In this document: positions 12,701 to 24,700 of the stretch, piece after piece | Layout: every line of letters starts with the position of its first letter | Numbering within the stretch: the stretch's first letter is position 1 | Source: Siphonodentalium dalli | Taxonomy: Eukaryota; Mollusca; Scaphopoda; Gadilida; Siphonodentaliidae | Assembly (NCBI GenBank): GCA_032622095.1 | Contig: CP136064.1 | Location: 262,797,863-262,861,862 of the forward strand | Length of the DNA: 64,000 bases | Reading direction: 5' to 3' | The notes under the pieces: model-generated | The model's input: the letters and a program-made list of their open reading frames with translations, nothing else | Told to the model about the DNA's origin: nothing | Database searches by the model: none | Program-made: the position numbers and the translations under genes

Positions 12701-15700
12701 ATCGCAGTACATTGGATGAGTATATTTCCTCATAAATATAGTTAAATAAAAACCTTATTATAAATAGCACACCTTTTCTGGTGGTACGTTTATGTATATG
12801 TTTATTGTTATACAACACACGATACATGTTACAGGTACTTGTGGCTGAACCTGATTATTGTCATCATTTAAATATATACATATGGCTCATTATGTCCACG
12901 TGATTCACGAAACATACAATCCACCCGCTCTAAATATTCGATAAAAAATGTGGAAACTTACTGAAATTTACTAGTTTTGAATATGTGTCCCATAACTGAC
13001 AAAATTTGTTTAGTTTTACCATACCATACCATACTAACAATGTACGCCCTTTATTACACATAGTTTGTTTACTTATGAATACCCGGAATGTGATATACAC
13101 AATAATTCGTTAGGTTCAATTTTAGGCCTGCACTTTATCAGTCGTTATATATGTCTTTAATTTGAAATCATATTTCAGCACTACATCTAGCATAACCATT
13201 ATTTCGTTCGGTTTCAGGTCTGCGATAAAGCGGGCAACTGGCTGACAGTTGTTCCTATACCAGGGACGATCGTGGTCAATATTGGTGACATGATGAAGAG
13301 ATGGACCTCTGATAAACTGGTTTCGGGTGTAAGTTGTGGCTACAACCAAATCTCCATATTTCTTATAATCGTGATATCACTCGAGTGGCGGGTGGTATAT
13401 ATGCTTTTTATGTTTACCTATACCATAGTATGGTAAACATAGTGTCGTTGTCCGGATTGACCACTCATCGTTAGTCCGTCCGTCCGTCCGTCTGTCTGTC
13501 TGGCTGTCTGTCTGTCTGGCTGTCTGTCTGTCTGTAGACACTTTACGCATGGTGCGATAACTCGAACATTTTATATCTGATCGGAACCAAATTTTTATAT
13601 GAATTTCTCAGCACCAAATACAGATCTAGTTCGAATATGGGTTTGATCCGTTCTTTTTTTTACGGAGTTATGGCCCTTTTTCTACTTAGAATTCATGCAT
13701 GCTGCCATAACTCAAAACATGGAGTTTTAATGGAGTTATGGCCCTTTGACATAGAATCCATGCATACTTCTATAAATTAACCATTTTTCAACTGATAGGA
13801 ACCAAATTTTGTATGTGAGTTTCTCAACTCTAAATACAGATCGAGTTCGAATATGGGTTTGATCTGATATTTTTTAATGGAGTTATGGCCCTTTGATTAT
13901 TTTATTCATCTCTAAAATATATCAAAGATACAGGTTGCATTGTCCAGGTAGAATCTCATAAATCAGGTTTACAAAGCCATAAAGTTGTCTTCTCACATAG
14001 ACCAACAGCGATAGTATCCAGTTACACTGACTCTCTCTTGCATTGAGTTTAATTAACTGCTACCAGATGCTTTGGCCATATGATGAGATATCATAGATGG
14101 AATGTTTATGCTATTATATTTTTTATGCATGGTTATTTAAATGTCATCTTTAAGTTAAAGGCATAATCTGGTTTTATTGTTTAATAGCATTACTATTGGA
14201 GGTTAATGGTGCGATTGTGTTTAGTAGATGTGTTGGAATTATGTTGGTTGCATGGGAAGACAACTTTGGTTTTCAAATATTTAAAAACTTGAGAGCTCTG
14301 TATCAGTCTATGAGACAAAATAAATGTTCATAAAACTTTTAGAACTGCAGGTCTAGTTTGTTTTATTTATATATTAATGGAAAGCCTTTTTGACATTGAT
14401 TTCAATTGATTACAAATGTGAATATAAATATTAAAGGGGCACACCAGGTTTGATATATTTTTCTTGTACTCTGAATGAGATAACACTTTTTATGTGTACC
14501 TATACCATAGTATGGTACACATATTGTCAATGTCCAGATTGACCACTCGTCGTTCGTCCGCCCATCTGTACGTCCGTCTGTCTGTCCGTCCGTAGACACT
14601 TTAGGTATAATGCGATAACTCTAACATTTTCTATTTGATCGAAACCACGATATTGTATATAGGTTTCATATCCCAAAATACAGTTCGAGTTCGAATATGG
14701 GTTTGATCCAATTTTTTGTACAGAGTTATGGCCCTTTTTTACTTAGAATTCATGCATGCTGCCATAACTCACAAATTTTGTATCTGATTGACAAAAATTT
14801 GGTATGTTAGATTGTCAGCCCAAAATACAGATCAAGTTCGATTATAGGTTCGATTTTATTTATTTTAAAGGAGTTATGACCCTTTTTTCTTTTTTTTAAA
14901 GATTCGAAATTTTTTTATTTTTTATTTTTAGATTTCCTCGCTCAATTTAACACGCAAAAAATATTTTAAAACTGTTATAATAATAAATAAATTATTTAAT
15001 TAAAAAAACAATTGTCATTGACACTAATTTGTTTTAGTTGTATATCATTAATTAGGTGTGATGTCCTGTTTTTAAAATATGAAGATTTTATTGCAATAGT
15101 TGCATGTAATATAATGATATCAATAAATTGCCATGTGAACATCCAATATCCAGACTATATGAGTGTACCTTTAATAGATGTCATTCCAAGCGAAATATGT
15201 TATTAATTGAGTGACGACATATGTTACAGAGCTCTAGGGGGTGGTTGTATGAAGGTAAAGATAAACAACCTGCTGGCTGGATAATTGTTTATCCTATCTG
15301 TCCAATTGATTAATGGCTAAACCATTGGATCTCACAGTGAGAGCTCCTTGTGTGAATAGGGACAGAGTTATGAGATTTAAAACGACTCCCCCACCCCAAA
15401 TACTTTAACCCCTTCTTAAGACAAATTATATGAGCTTTTGATTTTAAGTTTAAGTACTGATTTATATGTATTACTGTGATCATATCTTTGACCAATTATC
15501 AGTTATAACTAATCGCTATCGCCAAGGTATGGGTTAAACATCTGCCGATCGTGATGGCCTCTCGTTTATAAACGCATACCTCTTTGGGAAAAGTTGTGGA
15601 TATCCAAAACGACATCAAAGTTTGGCCCATATTGCATATACAATATAGCTTTTGGGGAAAAAACCCATATATATACTGTTGTGTCGAGGTGTGCACTACA

Positions 15701-18700
15701 GGTATGATACAATGACGATACTGGAATGTGAAATAGCTTTACTTTGGGTCAAAACTAATAAGCCGATGACGATGGTTTGTTTGTTATTGTTGTTAGTATT
15801 TACTCTTTAGCATTTACGAGGTTCAAGGCGTGCAGCCGACAATTTATTTTCGCGGAAAAATAATTCTATAAAATATTAAAATGGCTGACGCTGAAAGTCA
15901 CTTTCTGCCAAACGATGTGCTTTCCCATTTGCAGAATTACTTTTGGGTGTACCATTCTATAATTTGAATTGAAGAACGTTTGTATTGTAATTAGTTTAAG
16001 GTTCGACCATACTAGCCAACGAAACATGGTATGCTCATAGTAAGTCAATTGACCAAAACAATTGACCATAAAGGTACATGTATATATAATATGGACAACT
16101 CCCTGCTATTTGTGTCACCATATATATTATAAACCAGCCTATTTCTGCTTATTATAGAAGTTGTTTTATGTAGATAATCTGCTTACAATCGCCTGATTTT
16201 GAGTCGATATTGTGCTGAAAATGTGAACACATTCTAAGCAGATTATATGCGGACAAGGAGTGAAGGACATAAATAAGCCAACTCACGACTTTGCAGGTGT
16301 ACTCGCATATATGAAAGAATGCATTGGCACATGGTTTTCGCAAAATTTCAGGAAGCTTCAGTCGTGGAAGGTTAATAATACGCTTCACATTAGGTGCGTC
16401 TTCAATTCGAGATTGCAAGATTTGTGTGCGTTTGTGAGCCGATTTCTCTATGCAGCGCTTACGATCATACGATTTCGCCCGTGGTAACCAATTCATGTGT
16501 AGTGATAAAAGGTTCACACATGTCGCCTAATTAATACAGTCTCGAGCTGAAACATTAACCTGCGATACATTAAGACAAGGTAGGATAGTGAATACTAGTA
16601 GAGGCTCTTATGTACTCCCGTGTGCACTTTGTGAAGAAATATAGCGACTATGCCAATGACGTTGCTTGATATCTCAGGCACCAGAAAACAAATGTTAGAC
16701 ACATTGGGGTCGCGACTGGGTGGATTTATGACGTCATCAAGGTGGCCGCCATACACAATTTCACAGTATGCACTGAGTCAGTTTGATTAATATCTACTTG
16801 TAAATTTATTATAGAAATTTGATTATCTCACCACTGACGTGAAACTAATACCCCATACTTCCATTTGACAGAAAAAGTGGCCACCATAAACCAAGATGGC
16901 CGCCAAAATGGCGACCGAAATTCAGAAAATTGATGATTTTTCACACTTTCCTCTTGAATCATTAACCGATGTTTGAAATTTGTAACGAATAAAGACCTAA
17001 ATTTGAATAAATTCTAGTATCCAACCATTTCTACAACATAATATGTCATATTTCGGATCTCATTCCTGCCATCTATCTTTAAAATGTGAATTCAAAAATG
17101 TGCTATGAAAGTTAACCAAAATTCAATTATGTGATTTTAGCCAAGAGTTGAACAGAAAATAACTGAATTTGATGAAGATAATGTAAAAATGTTTAAAATA
17201 TGTGAATTGCCATATAGTTACACTGAAAATAGTGCATTTTCGTTTAAGATGGCGGCCAAGATGGCTGCCAAAATGGAGAAATCACAAAAATCTGTCCAAT
17301 TTGTATTGATATCACTCGTGTGTTGGGGAAAAGTAAATATATGTGAATATGTGCTACTTTTTCGCGGACATCCATCGACTTATGGAATGATTTGTAAATT
17401 TGGTGAACCATATATCTGCTTATACCCGAGAATTCAACAGAATTATACCACGGAAATTAAGTCAAATCATCTTCATGGCAGCCACACAAAATTGCAGAAT
17501 GGGCACTGAGTGAGGAAGAAAATTTAACACAGAAAATGAAAAATATTTCTACGGCAATGATAAAATTGCACCAACCTTCCGTTTGAAAGAACAAGATTGA
17601 TAGAAAAAAACAAGATGGCTGTCAAAATGGCGACCGAAATATAGAAATGTGTTGAATTGTTACACATGCCCCTTACATCATTTTCGATTATTTGTAAACT
17701 GTGGCGAGTAGGACTTGTCTTTGTTTTTATCAGTCATGACACCAAGTACTTTGGAAAACATAGTATGCTGTAATTTGTGTCTAATTGTTGTCCATACTCC
17801 GAAAAATGCAAATTAAATAATGCGCTATGTAATTTCACAAATAAACTTGCTTCTCGAAGTTCTAGATTAACATTGGACAGAAATAGGCATAATAAAATAA
17901 ACAAAAGTGTACACAGTTTTAAATATCGTTAGTGTCATTCAATTACACTCGACATTGATCTATTTGACCCAAGATGGTCGCCAGAATGGCCGCGAAAACT
18001 CAGTTATAAAATGTGACAAATGTGTATATTCTCAAACGGCATTTAGCAAAGGAGTTGGATATATTCGCCCAATCTAAATTATATACTATCATGTTAAGGT
18101 ATATTGTGACTATGTTTGACATAGTTTGTTTGTAATCGAGAATATATCAGAATGGACTCTTAGAAACCTAACATGAAATTGCCCAATATAATTTGAACGA
18201 TCCTGCCCTTTTCCTGGGTAGGAGGTCAAACCGGATATGTGCTGACTGTATCATTATAAGAGCATAACGAGTACTCGAGCGCAAAAGAATCCCTGCAGTC
18301 ATAATACAGGCAGAAATCCAACTTTATGGCTATATTATTTCGTTTGGGGCAGATCTGCTTTATTCGTTGCCTATTCTTGATGAATTGTTGACCACGTTGA
18401 TTTCGCCCGGCCACAAAAATTTAGAAGATTCAGGAAAAATATAACACCTTGACTTCATCGAAGTCGAAGTTGCATTGCTATCATACTGCCACCGGGAAAT
18501 ATAATTGATCAACTTAGAAATACACAGGCATTACATGTTAGTGCAAACATTATTTCGTATCTAATTATGAAACAGTTGTGTCTAATAAGATACAATAAGG
18601 GGAGATTGCATTGTTCAGTTTCTTGTTTTTGGCATATATGTGTTTCATCACCCGAAATTCGTTTGAATAGTTGAGACATTGTCACACTTCTCAAGACGTG

Positions 18701-21700
18701 TGTCAGCACATGTACCACTCTTGTTACTTCGTCCAATAGATGGTCACTTTGATGGTAGTCTATCTACAACCAACTCACCCCAGCAACTACAGTTGAATTA
18801 CAAACTCATCTCGCAAGCTAACAGAGCTCACCACAAAACTCTCCGACTGCATATCAGAGACTCCATATAGAATGTTTGCTTCGGTTGTGGAATGGAGAGT
18901 CCATAATACAGATTTAATAAATAAATGTCAATACTGCCGCTGACCTCATAGCAGATACATTGCATGTTCACTTCGATGTAGTCTAACATATGTCAAAACA
19001 TCAGTATCGGGCAAAAATAGCCTAAGGTTTGGCATTCTCCGTGTCGAGTCCAGCAAGTGACAATAACGGCTCCTCAACTTCTTCCTGATTGTCAACGAAA
19101 AAATATCGTGAAATCAAAATGCCTATGCCTAGTGCCTGGATATTTAGTGATGAAATACCTCATCGAAACACCAGAAGCTCATCTTTGGCCCATGCCATAT
19201 GATGGTGCGTCGAAGTAATGAATACAGTGACGGGTCATCAAGGTCATTTAATGGAACGTTTATTAAGATTTCTTGCAAAACGTCCACATGGGGACATTCA
19301 TTAGCATTATACATCAACTGTTAGTTCACAGAAAGTAAAGATCTTCGAATCACAGAAACCCCGCAATCTCGAACGAAATCCTTTAATTGTCCATCGAACA
19401 AATGTAGTTTATAGAATTTGCTGGCAAACCGTACAACCATAATAGTCTGATCCACAAGTAGGCCAATAACAAGCTTGGAATATAGATACTGCGCAAAATT
19501 TAGAAGTAATAGATAACAATGTTATGCTTGAATTGAGAGAATATTGTGAATCGTTAGCTATTTGAAGAGTCCATAACTGAAATTTACTTCAACTATTGCT
19601 CAGGAAGGTATAAGATTACAACGTTTAACGACCTGAGTTTTCTGCAGACCTGATTTCACTGTAGTGGGATATCAAATGTTCCTGTATAAAACATCTGGAA
19701 GAATTCTACAAACTTTCCACCCAATAATAATACATGTACCTCAACATGTCGGTGAGTTGAATTGCCTCTACAGCCAAGCCGAACTGTGCATTTGTACGAG
19801 AAATTATTATCAATTTTATCTGGAACATTGCCGATAGCCGATACTATTACAGAAATGCAGGCATTTAAAGAAAATTTGGTGTGAATATGTTTCTTGTATG
19901 ACATTTTGATGAGACCGCATAACGCAGGCATGAAATAACTTCGATAACACATGTGACAAATATGACATAAGTGCATAAGTTCTGCACCGGAAGATGGGGA
20001 TCAAACACGGAACGAACTTGCAGTATTTGCGATGTCCAGAAAACTATATATGTGGAACTCAAATACACATGTATACCAATTGAACTCATTATATGAGGCT
20101 ATCTTCCTATCCTAGCTTGATCAAAATCAGCCACGCTTCGCAAATCGTGGGTGTGGAGTCAGTGAGTTGAACTATGAGCTGTCCAGAGCTCCACAGCATT
20201 TTCTGTTTTGGTACGAACCTGAACATAATTTATCTCTAGTCGCTCTATATCGCATGTAATAAGCTGAGGTCTGGTAGAAATCCGCCAATGCGATTCTTCT
20301 TCGCAGACACATAGAGCTCACATCTGAACGCTCTCGTTTGGTAGTCCGCGACAAAGCAATTAATGTAATATAATCCCCTGATGCACACACAATATGAACT
20401 AGATGTTATTCAAGGACGAGCAATTGTAAATTTTCTCAGTTTCACAAAAGTATACCCTGTGTTTTCGTACATGTATATTAATAAGAACGAATCACACAAA
20501 TATTAGCTCCTATTCTTATATTTGGACTTAGTGTACACTAATTATTAAGCTTGTTAACATGGAAGATGTCTGTAATGTCAACGCATTATATGCCGCTACT
20601 GTTTTTGGGTACTGCATTGTGTGATGTCCATTCAATTAATGTCCGTGAGCAGCTGAATTTCGGTAGAATTGACTTAGTATGATGGCATTACATGAGCAAT
20701 ACAGGAGTCAAGTGAAACATTCTTAGCCAAACCCCATAAGGGGGGCGATATCAATGGGAAGTAATTAAAGTATTGCTCAATACCGACATCCTTATTGTTG
20801 AGGTAGGGATTTTTCTCCAGTCGAGTCACCCAATCAGGACATTTCCGATGTACATGTAATGATGGATGTAATCAGCATATATTCAGATTTGGATATTTTC
20901 AAATAGGTCAACATCAGATGAATTTATCTACTGTTCATGGTTTCTGTTTCCATTCTCATGAAATCTCGGATATAAGCAGCTACTGTTCGCAAAATATTCA
21001 TATTGTATCAGCATTCCTGGCACTTTTGTCAAGAGGGGAACAAATGTGTTTACCAGTAGTCACTGAAACCGACATTAGGAGCGTTATCAATAAAAACTAG
21101 CAAATTTGGATGATTTCTCCATTTTGGTAACCATCTGAGTCACCATCCTGAATTTAGATTAATATGGATAATAATATATTAATCTAACATATCATGGTTG
21201 TCGAATGATTAGATAGTATAATTCATTCAAAATAAGGTTGCTAGTAGCCACCGATTTCAAACCGCTGTGAATAATTTAAGAGGCGAGTGTGAAAAATCAT
21301 CAATTATTAGAATTTCGGTCGCCGTTTTGGGAGCCATCTTGGATTTTGAGGTCCAATTTGCACCGTCAAGAGGAAGTGTGATCCAATGGTATTATTGGTC
21401 GCGAAACATAATCATTTCACTATCTAAATTTTCCTCCCAGACTAAATGCCAACTCTGAAATTGTTCATGGTTGCCATTTTGATGATTTCATCTAATTTTC
21501 GTCGTTTCATTCTCTCGAATTCTTGAGTATAAACAGCCATTGTTCACAAACTATTCATATTGTTTCATATTTCCATGTTATTACACCAACACGGAGCAAA
21601 TATATTCACCTATATTCACTAAATCGCACATTAGGGGTGATATCAAAGAAAATTTGACAAATTTTAGTGATTTATCAATTTTGGCAACCATTTTGGTCGC

Positions 21701-24700
21701 CATCTTGAATACAGATGCACTTTTTTTGGTTGTAATTATATGGCAATCTATATGTTTAAACCTGTTGCAAATGTTTGTCATCAAATTCAACTATTTTCTG
21801 GCTAACACTTGGCTTGAATTACAAAATCGATATTTGGTAAAATTTCATAGCATATTTATGAATTCACATTTTGACGACATTTTGTAGGAATAAGACCCAA
21901 TGTATGACATATTATCATGTTCAAATGGTTAGGTATTCAAATTTATTTAAAATTAAGTTGCTATTAGCCACCGATTTCAAACAACCGTGAATGTTTTAAG
22001 AGACATGTGTGAAAATTCATCATTTCCCCGAACTTCGGTTGCCATTTTGGCGGCCATCTTGGTTAAATGTGGTCAATTTTTCTGTCAAAGTGAAGCCTGT
22101 TATCATAGTATCACAACAGTAGAGAAATATTATACTTCCTACCATAAATTCACTACTAGCTATTAATCAAACTGATTCAGTGCCTACTCTGAAATGTTGG
22201 ATGGCGGCCATTTTGATGACGTCATAAATCCACCCAGTCGCGACCCCCAGGTGTCTAACATTTGTTTTCTGGTGCCCCAGATATCAAGCAACATCATGAG
22301 CATAGTGGCTATATTTCTTCACAAAATGCACACGGGAGCCAAAAAATGGACATAAGAGCCTCTACTATACATGCTATATTATACATGTGTCATTTGTTAG
22401 CAGTTATAACGTTTCCCGTCAGATCTTCAAACGTTCCCAGGTTTGAACTAGTGTAATATTACGCGTGTAAACATTATAGTAAAGATTCATCGAATGATCA
22501 ACAGCTGCTCGGGTCTTTGTATTGCACCAGACCCTATATCAGTAGGGGAGTATGGAAGGGTGGTGCGAAGTGGCGCGGAAAACTCTCGAGATATGACATA
22601 ATATTCTGATCACAGGTTTATTACGCCCTCTGTGGTCGTGCATTCATGAATCCAATTTATTTTTTATTACATATTAGATCATGACATGACTCTCTACTCT
22701 GGATAACGGGCGTTAGTGTAACATAGTTACCTGTGAACGGGCGTTAGTGTAACATAGTTACCTGTGAACGGGCGTTAGTGTAACATAGTTACATGTGAAC
22801 GGGCGTTAGTGTAACATAGTTACCTGTGAACGGGCGTTAGTGTAACATAGTTACATGATAACGGGCGTTAGTGTAACATAGTTACCTGTGAACGGGCGTT
22901 AGTGTAACATAGTTACCTGTGAACGGGCGTTAGTGTAACATAGTTACCTGTGAACGGGCGTTAGTGTACCATAGTTACCTGTGAACGGGCGTTAGTGTAA
23001 CATAGTTACCTGTGAACGGGCGTTAGTGTAACATAGTTACCTGTGAACGGGCGTTAGTGTAACATAGTTACCTGTGAACGGGCGTTAGTGTAACATAGTT
23101 ACCTGTGAACGGGCGTTAGTGTAACATAGTTACCTGTGAACGGGCGTTAGTGTAACATAGTTACTTGTGAACGGGCGTTAGTGTAACATAGTTACCTGAT
23201 AACGGGCGTTAGTGTAACATAGTTACCTGATAACGGGCGTTAGTGTAACATAGTTACATGTGAACGGGCGTTAGTGTAACATAGTTACCTGTGAACGGGC
23301 GTTAGTGTAACATAGTTACCTGTGAACGGGCGTTAGTGTAACATAGTTACATGTGAACGGGCGTTAGTGTAACATAGTTACCTGTGAACGGGCGTTAGTG
23401 TAACATAGTTACCTGTGAACGGGCGTTAGTGTAACATAGTTACCTGTGAACGGGCGTTAGTGTAACATAGTTACCTGATAACGGGCGTTAGTGTAACATA
23501 GTTACCTGTGAACGGGCGTTAGTGTAACATAGTTACCTGATAACGGGCGTTAGTGTAACATAGTTACCTGTGAACGGGCGTTAGTGTAACATAGTTACCT
23601 GTGAACGGGCGTTAGTGTAACATAGTTACTTGTGAACGGGCGTTAGTGTAACATAGTTACCTGATAACGGGCGTTAGTGTAACATAGTTACCTGATAACG
23701 GGCGTTAGTGTAACATAGTTACATGTGAACGGGCGTTAGTGTAACATAGTTACCTGTGAACGGGCGTTAGTGTAACATAGTTACCTGTGAACGGGCGTTA
23801 GTGTAACATAGTTACATGTGAACGGGCGTTAGTGTAACATAGTTACCTGTGAACGGGCGTTAGTGTAACATAGTTACCTGTGAACGGGCGTTAGTGTAAC
23901 ATAGTTACCTGTGAACGGGCGTTAGTGTAACATAGTTACCTGTGAACGGGCGTTAGTGTAACATAGTTACCTGATAACGGGCGTTAGTGTAACATATTTA
24001 CCCGTGAACGGGCGTTAGTGTAACATAGTTACCTGTGAACGGGCGTTAGTGTAACATAGTTACCTGTGAACGGGCGTTAGTGTAACATAGTTACCTGTGA
24101 ACGGGCGTTAGTGTAACATAGTTACCTGATAACGGGCGTTAGTGTAACATAGTTACCTGATAACTGGCGTTAGTGTAACATAGTTACCTGTGAACGGGCG
24201 TTAGTGTAACATAGTTACCTGATAACGGGCGTTAGTGTAACATAGTTACCTGATAACGGGCGTTAGTGTAACATAGTTACCTGTGAACGGGCGTTAGTGT
24301 AACATAGTTACCTGTGAACGGGCGTTAGTGTAACATAGTTACATGTGAACGGGCGTTAGTGTAACATAGTTACCTGTGAACGGGCGTTAGTCGGAGTAGA
24401 GATCCATGTCATGATCTAATTATATATATGTGCCTAATAATTAACGCCCATCGGGTGTATACTGGTGGGCAAATTTTAGATCGATGTGTGTCTGTGGACG
24501 TTTTATAAATAGATAATCGGTTTTTCCGGTTTTGACAATTCGCAGTAGTATAGGTCCCTATTCGCGGAGTTCCCCTAAAATTGTCAAAATATGTTGATTT
24601 TAATGAGGGAACGGTGCGTATATTTCAATTGATACGTATTTTAAACAAATAACGACACGATCATCATAATAGTGGTTTGTTCTATCAATCATATCATCAT

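Noticed and set aside
16152-16517. 121-residue minus-strand ORF
   Set aside because: Overlaps a dispersed repeat and a MITE fragment; no domain.
18100-20800. Transposase gene inside the long-TIR element
   Set aside because: Short ORFs (18,226-18,414; 19,656-19,976; 20,172-20,390, all minus) show no catalytic motif and cannot be joined convincingly.
22703-24391. CRISPR-like array
   Set aside because: Regular 31-bp period, but with no unique spacers and in a eukaryotic context; it is a satellite.
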